DNA of 64,000 nucleotides from VBDM01 sp035702665 (GTDB lineage Bacteria; Pseudomonadota; Gammaproteobacteria; Burkholderiales; SG8-39), in contig DASSQD010000097.1 in assembly GCA_035702665.1 (NCBI GenBank), positions 1-64,000 of the forward strand, given 5' to 3'. The notes beneath the pieces are model-generated. The model was not told the DNA's origin. It did no database searches and worked only from the letters and a program-made list of their open reading frames with translations. Made by a program: the position numbers and the translations under genes. This document shows, piece by piece, positions 26,901-35,478 of this stretch (positions within the stretch are counted from its first letter, which is position 1; every line of letters begins with the position of its first letter).

Positions 26901-27087
26901 CTGCGGACGCCATCGTCTCCGGACTCGCGCCGGGCAGCTCGGCCGTGACCTGGATCGTAGGGAAGTCGACGTTGGGAAGCGTGGACACCGGCAGGAGCCG
27001 GTAGCCCGCGAGCCCGAATATCAGGATGCCGGTCATGACGAGCACGGTCATGACCGGGCGCCGGACAAACAGCTCGCAGAAATTCAC
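23968..27087 (-). CDS. RND multidrug efflux permease (HAE-1, MdtB/MdtC-like)
   Basis: 1039 residues from GTG 27087, where GTGA overlaps the stop of the adaptor gene; an open frame continues upstream inside the adaptor gene but has no homologous content. The start NFCELFVRRPVMTVLVMTGIL and the two large periplasmic loops with twelve membrane spans are the HAE-1 RND plan. Segments such as LPNVDFPTIQVTAELPGASP and CVGFVVDDAIVMLENI are strongly conserved. Likely exports amphiphilic drugs by proton antiport. No TolC-type channel is encoded alongside, so a channel from elsewhere must be used. The 3' end overlaps the convergent anti-sigma gene by 11 bp. Confidence 0.93.
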   Translation of the reverse strand: MNFCELFVRRPVMTVLVMTGILIFGLAGYRLLPVSTLPNVDFPTIQVTAELPGASPETMASAVATVLERQFSTIAGIDEMTSVSGQGITRVTIQFALDRDIDAAAQDVNSAIASAARQLPATMPAPPSFRKVNPADFPVYYLALTSQTMPLSTVDEYAETYLAQRISTINGVAQVQVFGQQKYAVRVQVDPNALAARGVGINEVEIAVSQANVNLPTGTLYGKDRMFAVQATGQLQDASAFRPIIVTYRNGSPIRLSELGTIFDSVQNDKMGAWFKGKRGIVLAIQRQPGTNTIEVVDSIKKLLPTFRAEVPPAIDIETLYDRSVSIRNSVHEVQFTLYMALMLVVMVIFIFLRNISATIIPTIALPMSIIGTFAVMFLFGYSLDNISLMALTLCVGFVVDDAIVMLENITRHIEQGKSVMEATLDGSKEIVFTIISMTISLAAVFIPVLFMGGILGRLLHEFAVTIIAAVLISGFVSLTLTPMMCSRILKPHGESGRHGRVYMAFERAFDAWKFGYEVSLRWVLEHQRAVMVAFVTICIATGVLFVRAPKGFLPSEDSGQLFCFVEGPQDISFTAMADMQRQVANIIAQDPNVEAAMSFVGATGFSPSINIGRITITLKPFKNRKPADEVVRGLRPKLANVMGAKVFIQNVPAIRIGGNLTKSPYQYVMRSATIDELYQWAPLIEQKLRSLPGLLDVTSDLQITRPQVTVEIEREKSAALGVSAQSVEQALNNAYGERQVSTIYTATNQYWVILQLADRYQKDPSVMPMLYVRSSTGALVPLNAVAKFNFGVGPLQVTHLGQLTAVTFSFDLRPGVALSEAIAQVQAAMRAMQVPATLTGTFSGTAQAFQSSLQGMGILLVLSIFVIYLVLGILYESFIHPLTILSGLPTAGLGALLTLMAFGIELNMYAFVGIIMLVGIVKKNAIMMIDFAIEAQRKEGKSPEEAIHQAGVVRFRPIMMTTMAALMGSLPIAIGFGAGGGARMPLGLAVVGGLVLSQFLTLYITPVVFLYFERLQRSLARRRGAHPARPGDALATRG

Positions 27088-28259
27088 GACGGTTGGATGG
27101 CCTTGCTGATCTGGACGCGCGTCTTGGGACCCAGGCGCAGCTGACCGCGCGTGACGACTTTCTCGCCTTTGCTCAATCCGCTCGCGACGATCGTGTGATC
27201 GCCGTCGGTGCGCTCCACCTCGATCTTGCGGACGTCGGCCACCATGTCCCGGCTGACGACGTAGACGTATTGCCCCTCGGGCCCGGTCTGCACCGCCGTC
27301 GAAGGAATAACGATCGCGTCGGGTTGCTCGAACAGCCGCACGCTGACGCCGACGAACTGCCCAGGCCACAGGGAGTTTTCCTTGTTGGCGAAGCGCGCGC
27401 GCAGCCTGATGGTGCCCGTGCTCGGATCGACTGCGTTGTCGACGAAGATGAGCGCTCCGGTCCCCGCGGGCCGATCGGAGCCGGGCGCGAGCGCGTCGAC
27501 CACCAGCGGCCCCGAGGCCATGTGCTCGCGCACCTCGACGAGACGCTGTTCCGGGACGGCGAAATTGACGTAGATCGGATGAACCTGGTTGATGACCACC
27601 AGCGGATTGACGTCGTTGGCCTTGACCAGGTTGCCGAGCTGGATCTGTATCTTCCCCGCGTAGCCTTCGATCGGCGCGGTGATAGTGCAGTACTCGACGT
27701 TCAGCCTGGCGTTGTCGAGAGCCGCCTGGCTCGCCCTCGCCGTCGCTTCAGCGGTGGTCGCGTTCGTCCGGATCTGGGCGTAGGCCTCCTTGGAGACGAA
27801 GTTCTTGTCGAGCAGATCCTGGTAGCGCTTCTCCTGGGATCGGGCTTGCTCAGCGGCGGCGCTGTCGCGCAGCGCGTTCGCCTCGGCCTGGCGCAGCGCC
27901 GCTTCGAACGGGCGCGGGTCGATCTTGAACAGCAATTGCCCCTTCCTCACTTCCTCGCCTTCCTTGAAGCCTACCTGGATGATCTGCCCGTCCGCGCGCC
28001 CCTTCACCGCGACCGTCGAGTACGCCTCGACGTTGCCGATCGCCTGGATCCGGAAGGGGACCAGCTTCTGCACGACTTCCTCGACGGTGACGGGAACGGC
28101 GGGAGGGCCCTTGGGCGCCTTGCGCTCGTTCGCGCGTATCTCGGCGCCGAAGTAGGTGAGCAGGCCGATCGCGACGCCGAGCATTCCCAGGCCGCCGAGC
28201 ACCATCCAGCGCTTGCTTGTTCCTTGCGCCGCGAGGCGCGATTGCATTAATGAAGTCAT
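27084..28259 (-). CDS. RND efflux periplasmic adaptor (MdtA-like)
   Basis: 391 residues. An N-terminal membrane segment (about 20-38, WMVLGGLGMLGVAIGLLTYF) anchors the protein. The barrel-sandwich/lipoyl halves (VAVKGRADGQIIQVGFKEGE and ITAPIEGYAGKIQIQLGNLV) flank an alpha-hairpin of about residues 105-175. It joins the inner-membrane pump to an outer-membrane channel. The downstream RND gene overlaps by GTGA. The 171 bp between it and lysA shows no clear gene; a Met at codon 5 could be the true start. Confidence 0.9.
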   Translation of the reverse strand: MTSLMQSRLAAQGTSKRWMVLGGLGMLGVAIGLLTYFGAEIRANERKAPKGPPAVPVTVEEVVQKLVPFRIQAIGNVEAYSTVAVKGRADGQIIQVGFKEGEEVRKGQLLFKIDPRPFEAALRQAEANALRDSAAAEQARSQEKRYQDLLDKNFVSKEAYAQIRTNATTAEATARASQAALDNARLNVEYCTITAPIEGYAGKIQIQLGNLVKANDVNPLVVINQVHPIYVNFAVPEQRLVEVREHMASGPLVVDALAPGSDRPAGTGALIFVDNAVDPSTGTIRLRARFANKENSLWPGQFVGVSVRLFEQPDAIVIPSTAVQTGPEGQYVYVVSRDMVADVRKIEVERTDGDHTIVASGLSKGEKVVTRGQLRLGPKTRVQISKAIQPS

Positions 28260-28430
28260 GGCATCGCCAACAACGGAAGCGCGCGGCGCATTCCGTCAGC
28301 AAGAAGGACCGGAATGAGACCTGCAGCCGATCTTTCCGTTCATCGATTGCTCCTCCAAGCGTGAACGGCTACCGTAGGTCCTGGTAACCCTCGCCCACAC
28401 TTCCCGATTCCCGATCGGAAACGACCCAAT

Positions 28431-29675
28431 TTACGGCAAAAGGCGCTCCGACGCAAAGAGAGTCTCGACCCGTTCCCGCTCCCGAACCAGCCATTGCCGC
28501 GCGCCATCCACGATGATTTCGGCAGCCCGCGGCCTGGAATTGTAATTCGAGCTCATGGCCATGCCGTAAGCGCCGGCGGACATGATCGCGAGAAGATCGC
28601 CGGCGGCAAGCGCGAGCGAGCGTTCCTTCGCGAGAAAATCCGCCGACTCGCACACGGGGCCGACGATGTCGTACCGTCGCGCCGGTCCCTCGCGTCGGAT
28701 GACCGGGAGCACCTCGTGCCAGGCGTCGTACAGCGCCGGGCGGATCAGGTCGTTCATCGCCGCGTCGACGACGGCGAAGTTCTTCGTTGCGCCGTGCTTG
28801 AGATACTCGACCCGCGTGAGCAGGAGCCCGGTGTTGCCTACGAGCGAGCGCCCCGGCTCGAACAGGATGCGAAGCTTGCGTTCGCCAAGGCGACCGAACA
28901 GGCTACCGAGGTAATCCTTCAGCGCCGGCGGATTCTCGTCGCGATAGCGAATTCCAAGGCCTCCGCCCAGATCGAGCTGGTCGAGCCGCACGCCCGTCGC
29001 TTCGAGCGCGTCGACGAACTCGAGCACTTTCTCGAGCGCCGCCACGAACGGCCCGATATCCGTGATCTGCGAGCCGATATGCACGTCTATTCCGGTGACG
29101 CGGATGCCCGGTAGCCTCGCCGCCTTGCGGTAAAGAGGCATTGCCGCATCGTAGGCGATGCCGAACTTGCTTTCGCGGAGACCTGTGGCGATGTAGGGAT
29201 GCGTCCTGGGATCGACGTCGGGATTCACGCGCAGGGACACCGCCGCCGTTTTCCCCGCAGCCGAGGCCAGCGATGCGAGCCGGTCCAGCTCCCCCTCGGA
29301 CTCGACGTTGAAGCACAGGACGCCGGCACCGAGGGCGGCGCGCAGCTCAGCCTCGCTCTTGCCGACCCCGGAGAAAACGATCCTGTCGGCGCGCCCGCCC
29401 GCGGCGAGAACCCGAGCCAGCTCGCCGCCCGAGACGATGTCGAACCCGGAGCCGAGCCGCGCGAGCAGGTTCAGCACGGCGAGATTGGAATTCGCCTTGA
29501 CCGAGTAGCAGATGAGTACATCGCGCCCGCCGCAAGCCTCGCTGAACTCGCGATAGCCGCGCTCGATCGCCGCGCGCGAGTAGACGAATGCAGGTGTGCC
29601 GTACTGCTTCGCGATCTCGACGAGGGGCACGTTCTCCGCGCACAGCGTGCCGTCTTGATACGAAAAAAAATTCAC
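28431..29675 (-). CDS. lysA: Diaminopimelate decarboxylase
   Basis: 414 residues from GTG 29675. It decarboxylates meso-diaminopimelate to lysine. The pyridoxal-phosphate lysine is Lys60 in CYSVKANSN; HIGSQI, the EPGRSLVGN phosphate loop and the CESADFLAKER substrate-contact motif are intact. The start overlaps the lptM stop by GTGA. The lptM-lysA pair, divergent from cyaY, is a standard betaproteobacterial arrangement. Confidence 0.96.
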   Translation of the reverse strand: MNFFSYQDGTLCAENVPLVEIAKQYGTPAFVYSRAAIERGYREFSEACGGRDVLICYSVKANSNLAVLNLLARLGSGFDIVSGGELARVLAAGGRADRIVFSGVGKSEAELRAALGAGVLCFNVESEGELDRLASLASAAGKTAAVSLRVNPDVDPRTHPYIATGLRESKFGIAYDAAMPLYRKAARLPGIRVTGIDVHIGSQITDIGPFVAALEKVLEFVDALEATGVRLDQLDLGGGLGIRYRDENPPALKDYLGSLFGRLGERKLRILFEPGRSLVGNTGLLLTRVEYLKHGATKNFAVVDAAMNDLIRPALYDAWHEVLPVIRREGPARRYDIVGPVCESADFLAKERSLALAAGDLLAIMSAGAYGMAMSSNYNSRPRAAEIIVDGARQWLVRERERVETLFASERLLP

Positions 29676-29803
29676 TGGCGCGGTGCGGGTTTGCTATTCT
29701 GCTGCTGCGAATCTCGTTCCGGCGAGGGAAGGTAGAGGGCGCCCTTGTTCCCGCAGCCCGAGAGGGCGACGAGAGCGAGCAGGACAACAGCGACGCGGCG
29801 CAT
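29672..29803 (-). CDS. lptM: LptM-type small lipoprotein (YifL)
   Basis: 43 residues. The start MRRVAVVLLALVALSGCG is a lipoprotein signal with the lipobox LSGC (Cys17); immediately after comes GNKGALYLPSP, the conserved GxKGPLYxP core of LptM/YifL. In E. coli LptM helps mature the LptDE LPS translocon in the outer membrane. The remaining tail is Gln/Pro-rich and low in complexity. The stop overlaps the lysA start (GTGA). Length and neighbours match the family. Confidence 0.9.
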   Translation of the reverse strand: MRRVAVVLLALVALSGCGNKGALYLPSPERDSQQQNSKPAPRQ

Positions 29804-29842
29804 GGCGGTACTCGTTCGTATCTGATGCTAGTCTAGCACGCG

Positions 29843-30154
29843 ATGATTCCAAACGAGTTCGAAAGCCAAGCTGAAAGGATGCTGGAGGAGATCGCGCATG
29901 CCGTGGAGGCAAGCGGCGCGGACTGCGAGTGCGAGCCCAAGGGCTCCGGCGTGCTCGAGATCGAGTTTCCTGACCGCAGCCGCATCATCGTGAATCGTCA
30001 CTCGGCGGCCCAGGAGATCTGGGTCGCGGCGAGATCCGGCGGCTACCACTTCCGTTTTGACGGCTCCGCCTGGGTCGATACCCGCGACAAGCGCGAGCTG
30101 CTTGCGGCGCTGTCGGCCCTGATTGCCGAGCAATCTAGAACAGCTGGTTCCTGA
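29843..30154 (+). CDS. cyaY: Frataxin-like iron-sulfur assembly protein CyaY
   Basis: 103 residues with the acidic first helix (NEFESQAERMLEEIAHAVEA) and the beta-sheet segments LEIEFPDRSRIIVNRH and QEIWVAARSGGYHFRFDG of bacterial frataxin. It binds iron and modulates the IscS/IscU machinery. It starts 39 bp from the divergent lptM. Its last 20 bp overlap the 3' end of the convergent PBP1A gene. Confidence 0.94.
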   Translation: MIPNEFESQAERMLEEIAHAVEASGADCECEPKGSGVLEIEFPDRSRIIVNRHSAAQEIWVAARSGGYHFRFDGSAWVDTRDKRELLAALSALIAEQSRTAGS

Positions 30155-32435
30155 CGTCCTCCGCGGTCCGCACGCCGGCGTCGGCCGGGCCCTGCTCGGC
30201 GGGCACGCTCTCGCGAAAGAACAGCTCGGGGCGCCCGTCGGGAGATTGCAGGCCGCTCTCGTTGACCTTGGCGACGACGATGCCTTCGGGGCTTCGCTGG
30301 AACATCTCCGGCACGCCCTTGAGGGCCTTGGCCATGTAGCTCATCCAGATCGGAAGCGCCGTGACCGAACCGGTTTCGCCAGGTCCTAGCTTCTTCGGCT
30401 GATCGAAGCCCACCCACGCGACTGCCGCCAGCGTCGGCTGGTAGCCGTTGAACCACGCGTCCACGTAGTCGTTGGTGGTGCCAGTCTTGCCGGCGAGGTC
30501 CTGCCTCTGCAGCGACATGGCGCGGGCGGCGGTGCCGTAGCGCACGACGTCGCGCATCATGCTGTCCATGATGTAGGCGTTGCGGGCGTCTATGACTCGC
30601 AGCGACTCGTCCCCGGCGCGCGTAGGCTCGGCCTGCGCGAGCACGTTGCCGCGATCGTCCACGATCTTCTGGATCACGTACGGTTCGGTGCGATACCCTC
30701 CAGTAGCGAACACCGAAAAAGCGCGTGCCATTTGAAGCGGCGTGGCCGCACCCGACCCGAGCGCCATGGTGAGATAAGGAGGATGCCGATCCGCGTCGAA
30801 GCCGAAGCGGGCGATGTAGTCTTGCGCATACTGTGGCCCGATGGCTTGAAGTACGCGGATCGAGACCATGTTCTTTGACTTGGCCAGGGCCATGCGAAGG
30901 CTCATGGGTCCCTCGTACCGCCCGTCGTAGTTCTTCGGCTCCCAGACCTGCCCGCCCGTCAGGGCGGCGTCCACCACCACGGGGGCGTCGTTGATGACGG
31001 TGGCGGGCGTGAATCCCTTCTCGAGAGCCGCTGAGTAGATAAAGGGCTTGATGCCCGACCCGGGCTGGCGATATGCCTGCGTGACGTGGTTGAACTGGTT
31101 GCGGTTGAAATCGAATCCTCCCACCAGAGAACGCACGGCGCCGTCCTGCGGGTTCACCGAAATGAACGCGCCCTCGGCGTCAGGAAGCTGCACGATCTGC
31201 CAGTTGCCCTTGTCGTCCTTCTGGATGCGGATCACGGCACCCGGGCGGATTCGCTTGGCTACTGGGGTCCTCGGATCGAGCATGCGCTCGGCGAACTGCA
31301 GCCCTTCTCCCGCAATGGTGACGGTCTCCCCGCCGCGCCGGTACGCGGTGACTTTCTTGGGCGCGGTCTCAAGCACGAGCGCCGCGAGCAAGTCGTCGCT
31401 GTCGGGATGGTCTTGCAGCGCTTCTTCATAGTCTTCCTCGCCGGCGTCCTTGATGTCGACGAAGCCTTCGGGGCCACGGTATCCATGGCGCCGGTCGTAT
31501 TCGAGCAATCCCTGGCGAAGCGCCGCGTACGCGACCTCCTGGTCGGTGCGCCTGAGCGTCGTATATACGCGGAACCCGCGCGTGTAGATGTCATCGGGAT
31601 AGCGTTCGTAGAGGACCTGACGCACCATCTCGGCGACGTACTCGGCGTGGATTTCGTATTCGGTCGCCGCCTCGCGCTTCACCGAGAGAGGCGCGGCCTG
31701 GGCTTCCTGGTACTGCGCCTCGTCGAGCACGCCCAGGTCGCGCATACGGCGCAACACGTACAACTGGCGCTGCTTTGCGCGCTTCGGATTGATAACCGGA
31801 TTGAACGAAGACGGAGCCTTGGGCAGTCCGGCCAGCATCGCCATCTCCGCCACGTTGAGCTGAGCCAGCGTCTTGCCGAAATACACTTGCGCGGCCGCAC
31901 CAAACCCGTAGGCCCGCTGACCGAGATAGATCTGGTTGATGTAGATCTCGAGGATCTGGTCCTTGGTGAGGCTGTTCTCGATCTTGAACGCGAGCAGGGC
32001 TTCGTACAATTTTCGCGTAAGCGTTTTTTCCCTCGACAGGAAGAAATTCCTCGCGACCTGCATCGTGATCGTCGAAGCTCCCTGCGTCTTGCCGCCCGTG
32101 AGCAAATTGGAATAGGCCGCCCGGAGCACGCCGTGATAGTCGACTCCCGTGTGCTGGTAGAAGCGCTCGTCCTCGGCGGCGAGAATCGCCTGCTTCATCG
32201 GATCGGGAACCTCGTCGATGCTCACAAGGGAGCGCCGTTCCTCGCCGAATTCTCCGATCAGCACGCCGTCGGAGGTGTAGACCCGCAGCGGGATCTTTGG
32301 CTGGTACTCCGTGAGCGCTTCGATCGAGGGCAGGTTCGGATACGCGACCAGGACGACGAAGCCAGCGAGCGCGAGACCCGCTACTCCCAACCCGGCGAGC
32401 GCCAGCACCGGGAAGGCGATCCATCGAAGCCGCAT
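30135..32435 (-). CDS. mrcA: Penicillin-binding protein 1A (bifunctional transglycosylase/transpeptidase)
   Basis: 766 residues. One N-terminal membrane anchor (about 8-32). The glycosyltransferase domain has EDERFYQHTG at 88-97 and QGASTITMQVARNFFLSREK. The transpeptidase has SGIK (nucleophile Ser near 458), the SxN motif in AKSKNMVS and KTGTTNDYVDAW. All catalytic motifs are present, so it should polymerise and cross-link peptidoglycan at the periplasmic face of the inner membrane. It is divergent from pilM, the classical position for ponA next to the pilMNOPQ operon. Confidence 0.96.
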   Translation of the reverse strand: MRLRWIAFPVLALAGLGVAGLALAGFVVLVAYPNLPSIEALTEYQPKIPLRVYTSDGVLIGEFGEERRSLVSIDEVPDPMKQAILAAEDERFYQHTGVDYHGVLRAAYSNLLTGGKTQGASTITMQVARNFFLSREKTLTRKLYEALLAFKIENSLTKDQILEIYINQIYLGQRAYGFGAAAQVYFGKTLAQLNVAEMAMLAGLPKAPSSFNPVINPKRAKQRQLYVLRRMRDLGVLDEAQYQEAQAAPLSVKREAATEYEIHAEYVAEMVRQVLYERYPDDIYTRGFRVYTTLRRTDQEVAYAALRQGLLEYDRRHGYRGPEGFVDIKDAGEEDYEEALQDHPDSDDLLAALVLETAPKKVTAYRRGGETVTIAGEGLQFAERMLDPRTPVAKRIRPGAVIRIQKDDKGNWQIVQLPDAEGAFISVNPQDGAVRSLVGGFDFNRNQFNHVTQAYRQPGSGIKPFIYSAALEKGFTPATVINDAPVVVDAALTGGQVWEPKNYDGRYEGPMSLRMALAKSKNMVSIRVLQAIGPQYAQDYIARFGFDADRHPPYLTMALGSGAATPLQMARAFSVFATGGYRTEPYVIQKIVDDRGNVLAQAEPTRAGDESLRVIDARNAYIMDSMMRDVVRYGTAARAMSLQRQDLAGKTGTTNDYVDAWFNGYQPTLAAVAWVGFDQPKKLGPGETGSVTALPIWMSYMAKALKGVPEMFQRSPEGIVVAKVNESGLQSPDGRPELFFRESVPAEQGPADAGVRTAEDVRNQLF

Positions 32436-32463
32436 TCAGGAAATGTCCGCGAAAAGGTTGTTC

Positions 32464-32469
32464 ATTATA
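32464..32469 (-). promoter_or_regulatory. -10 element for the PBP1A gene
   Basis: A consensus TATAAT on the minus strand lies about 30 bp before the PBP1A start. No good -35 is visible at 17 bp, so strength is uncertain. Confidence 0.5.
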
Positions 32470-32550
32470 GGCAGTAGAGTCGGTGGGCCGCAGTAGGTTC
32501 ACCGTAAGCCGTTAATATCTAGCGAAATATTTGCTTTACAGGATGGGGGG

Positions 32551-32580
32551 TTGTTGCTAGCATTTAAGGTAAATTATACT
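32551..32580 (+). promoter_or_regulatory. Sigma-70 promoter of the pilM operon
   Basis: TTGTTG (32551-32556), an 18-bp spacer and TATACT (32575-32580) form a good sigma-70-like promoter about 40 bp before the pilM start. The surrounding DNA is clearly more A/T-rich than the genes. Confidence 0.6.
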
Positions 32581-32619
32581 AATCGGCCCTAAACGGGCAT
32601 ACCTGAAGGGAAATCCAGG

Positions 32620-33705
32620 TTGGAGCTGAACCTCAACTGGGACATTTTCAAGCCGAAGGCGCCGCCGCTTTTCGGCATGGACATTTCGTCGTCCTCGGTG
32701 AAGCTCGTCGAGTTGGCAGACGCCGGCAAGGGAAATCCACGCGTCGAGCGCTACGCCATCGAGGCCTTGCCCAAGGACGCCGTGCTGGACGGGAACATCA
32801 CCAACCTCGACGCGGTGGTCGACGCGGTCCAGCGCGGCTGGAAGCGGATGGGGACGCGCACCAAGAACGTCGCTCTGGCGCTGCCGACCGCGGCGGTGAT
32901 CACTAAGAAGATCATCGTTCCCGCCGGGCTGCGGGACGAAGAGATGGAAGTCCAGGTCGAGACCGAAGCCAACCAGTACATCCCGTTCGCGCTCGAAGAG
33001 GTCAACCTCGATTTCCAGGTGCTGGGTCCCTCTCCGTCGGGCCCCGAGGAGGTCGAAGTGCTTCTGGCGGCCTCGCGCAAGGAGAAGGTCGAAGACCGGG
33101 TCGCAGTCGCCGAGGCCTCCGGACTCAAAGCCATCGTCATGGACGTGGAGTCCTACGCTATCCAGTCCTCCTTCGAGCTCATTCAGCGGCAGTTTCCCGA
33201 GCAGGGCAAGGACCAGAACATCTTCCTGGTCGACTTGGGCGCCAACGTGATGAACATCACGGTACTGCGCAACGATCAGACGGTGTACACGCGCGAGCAG
33301 GCCTTTGGCGGCAGCCAGCTCACGCAGGACATCATGCGCGTTTACGGCATGAGCCAGGAGGAAGCGGAAGCGGCCAAGCGATCCGGCGGGCTGCCGGAGA
33401 ACTACGAGTCCGAGGTGTTGCGGCCCTTCATGGAAAACGCGGCGCTCGAGATGCAGCGCGCGATGCAGTTCTTCTTCACGTCGACCCAGTACACGTCGGT
33501 CGAGCACGTACTGCTCACCGGTGGCTCCGCCGTGATCCCAGCGCTCGACGAGATGGTCCAGAGCCGCACCCAGATCAACACCATGGTCGCGAATCCATTC
33601 GCGAGCATGGCTATCTCGCCGCGCGTTCCCCTCAAGAAGCTGGTTGCGGATGCGCCGTCGCTTATGGTGGCGTGCGGGCTCGCCATGCGGAGATTCGATC
33701 CGTGA
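32620..33705 (+). CDS. pilM: Type IV pilus assembly protein PilM
   Basis: 361 residues from TTG 32620, preceded by GAAGGGA; a TTG start is accepted because the N-terminal LNWDIFKPKAPPLFGMDISS peptide, including the PilN-contacting region, is family-typical. The actin-like ATPase fold shows GMDISSSSVKLVEL, NIFLVDLGANVMNITV and VLLTGGSAVIPALDE. PilM is the cytoplasmic member of the PilMNOP alignment complex. Coupled to pilN by GTGA. Confidence 0.95.
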   Translation: MELNLNWDIFKPKAPPLFGMDISSSSVKLVELADAGKGNPRVERYAIEALPKDAVLDGNITNLDAVVDAVQRGWKRMGTRTKNVALALPTAAVITKKIIVPAGLRDEEMEVQVETEANQYIPFALEEVNLDFQVLGPSPSGPEEVEVLLAASRKEKVEDRVAVAEASGLKAIVMDVESYAIQSSFELIQRQFPEQGKDQNIFLVDLGANVMNITVLRNDQTVYTREQAFGGSQLTQDIMRVYGMSQEEAEAAKRSGGLPENYESEVLRPFMENAALEMQRAMQFFFTSTQYTSVEHVLLTGGSAVIPALDEMVQSRTQINTMVANPFASMAISPRVPLKKLVADAPSLMVACGLAMRRFDP

Positions 33706-34310
33706 TACGCATTAACCTGCTCCCTTGGCGCGAAGCGCGCCGCAAGGCCCAGCGCCAGCATTTGGGGGTGCTCGGAGGCATGGTGGCCGTGCTCGGCCTC
33801 CTGATCGTCGGGGCAGTGCACCTGACGATTGCGGGATATATCGCCGTGCAGAGCGAGCGGAACGAGTTCCTGAAGAAGGAGAACGTCCGGCTCGACAAAG
33901 AAATCGAGGAAATCAAGAAGCTGAAGACCGAGATCGCAGCTCTGCTGGCGCGCAAGCAGATCATCGAGCGCCTCCAAGCGGATCGCGCTCAAGCCGTCTA
34001 TCTGCTTCAGGAACTGGTGCAGCAGGTACCGGATGGCGTCTACCTGAAGTCGATCAAGCAGACGGGCCTGAAGGTCAACCTGACGGGCTACTCGCAGTCC
34101 AACGCGCGCGTGTCCACGTTGATGCGCAATTTCTCGGGCTCGCCCTACCTCGAGAACCCGGAGCTGGTGGAAATCAAGGCGGCGACGGTCAGTAACAAGC
34201 GCGTTTCCGAATTCAACATGAACGTGAGCGTCAAGCGCCTCGGGGGCGAAGAGGCTGGCAAGGCGAGCAAGGCCGCGCCGAAGGCGCCTGCAGCCGCCGC
34301 CAAGGGCTGA
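33702..34310 (+). CDS. pilN: Type IV pilus assembly protein PilN
   Basis: 202 residues from GTG 33702 (overlapping the pilM stop). It begins IRINLLPWREARRK, the conserved cytoplasmic INLLP motif that docks on PilM, followed by one membrane span (about 22-42) and a periplasmic coiled coil (about 48-90). The C-terminal tail is Ala/Lys-rich and looks disordered. Confidence 0.95.
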   Translation: MIRINLLPWREARRKAQRQHLGVLGGMVAVLGLLIVGAVHLTIAGYIAVQSERNEFLKKENVRLDKEIEEIKKLKTEIAALLARKQIIERLQADRAQAVYLLQELVQQVPDGVYLKSIKQTGLKVNLTGYSQSNARVSTLMRNFSGSPYLENPELVEIKAATVSNKRVSEFNMNVSVKRLGGEEAGKASKAAPKAPAAAAKG

Positions 34311-34316
34311 ACCTCG

Positions 34317-34955
34317 ATGAAAAAGCTGCTCGACCAGTTCAGGAATCTCAACACTCGCGACCCCGGCTCGTGGCCGCCGCTGCCGCAGGCGATGCTGCTG
34401 GTCGGGCTGCTGGTCGCTATCGTGGCGATGGGCTATTTCTTCGACTGGCAGGACGAGATGGAATCCCTCGATGCCGGGCGCCAGCAGGAGGTGAAGCTCA
34501 AGGACGAATACGTCGCGAAGATGCAACAGGCGATCAACCTCGATCTCTACCGGCAGCAGCTGCGCGAGATCGACAGCTCCTTCGGCGCTCTGCTGAGACA
34601 GCTTCCAAACCGCTCGCAGATGGACGCCCTCCTCGTCGACATCAACCAGGCGGGACTCGGTCGCGGCCTGCAATTCGAGCTGTTCAGGCCGGCCCCGGCG
34701 GAGACCAAACGCGAGTTCTACGCGGAGTTGCCAGTCACGCTGAAGCTCAACGGCAGCTATCACGACATGGGGCAGTTCGCGAGCGACATCGGGCAGCTCT
34801 CGCGCATCGTCACGCTCAACGACATCGCCCTCACGGGAGGCAAGGACGGCACCCTCGTGATGGACGTGACCGCCAAGACGTTCCGCTATCTGGACGAGGA
34901 AGAGGTCGCGGCGCAGAGCCGGGCGGCGAAGGGCGCGAAGGCGGGCAAGAGATGA
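34317..34955 (+). CDS. pilO: Type IV pilus assembly protein PilO
   Basis: 212 residues with one span (about 26-44), a periplasmic coiled coil (about 48-85) and a ferredoxin-like domain (QFELFRPAPAETKREFYAELP; SYHDMGQFASDIGQLSRIV). Forms heterodimers with PilN. Six bp from pilN; its stop overlaps the pilP start (ATGA). Confidence 0.95.
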   Translation: MKKLLDQFRNLNTRDPGSWPPLPQAMLLVGLLVAIVAMGYFFDWQDEMESLDAGRQQEVKLKDEYVAKMQQAINLDLYRQQLREIDSSFGALLRQLPNRSQMDALLVDINQAGLGRGLQFELFRPAPAETKREFYAELPVTLKLNGSYHDMGQFASDIGQLSRIVTLNDIALTGGKDGTLVMDVTAKTFRYLDEEEVAAQSRAAKGAKAGKR

Positions 34956-35476
34956 GAAGCGCCGTCGTCGTCGTGGCCGCCGTCTTCCTCGCCGCCTGCT
35001 CCGGGGAGGAGTTCGGCGACCTGAAGGCCGAGCTGAAGGAAAAAACCAAGGACATGCGCGGAAGGATAGACCCGCTGCCCGTCGTGAAGCCGTATGAGCC
35101 CGTTCCGTACAAGGTTTTTGATCAAACGGATCCTTTCAGCACGGCAAAAATCGAGCTGGTGACTAAGTCGGCGGGGGCTGGCGGGGGCGGGCTGAAACCC
35201 GATCTCAACCGTCCGAAAGAGCCGCTCGAGGCGTATCCGCTGGAATCGCTGAAGATGGTCGGCGTGCTGCAACAGAAGCGGGCGAACTTCGCGCTCGTCA
35301 AGGCGGACACGGGCCTGTACCGCGTGAGCGTCGGCAACTACATGGGACAGAATTTCGGATTGATCACGGCGATCACGGACAGTCAGATCCAGCTCAGAGA
35401 GCTCATCCAGGATGCGGTGGGCGACTGGACCGAACGCCAGAGCACCCTGCAATTGCAGGAAGTCGGAGGGAGGTAA
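34952..35476 (+). CDS. pilP: Type IV pilus assembly lipoprotein PilP
   Basis: 174 residues. The signal ends LAACS, so Cys16 is a lipidation site. A flexible linker leads to the beta-sandwich domain (LEAYPLESLKMVGVLQQK, GLYRVSVGNYMGQNFGLI). PilP links the inner-membrane PilNO complex to the PilQ secretin. ATG 34952 overlaps the pilO stop; 2 bp separate it from pilQ. Confidence 0.95.
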   Translation: MRSAVVVVAAVFLAACSGEEFGDLKAELKEKTKDMRGRIDPLPVVKPYEPVPYKVFDQTDPFSTAKIELVTKSAGAGGGGLKPDLNRPKEPLEAYPLESLKMVGVLQQKRANFALVKADTGLYRVSVGNYMGQNFGLITAITDSQIQLRELIQDAVGDWTERQSTLQLQEVGGR

Positions 35477-35478
35477 CA

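Noticed and set aside
27088..27369. N-terminal extension of the RND permease by 94 codons
   Set aside because: Lies inside the adaptor gene, is Arg-rich and unlike RND proteins; GTG 27087 with a GTGA overlap gives the normal N-terminus.
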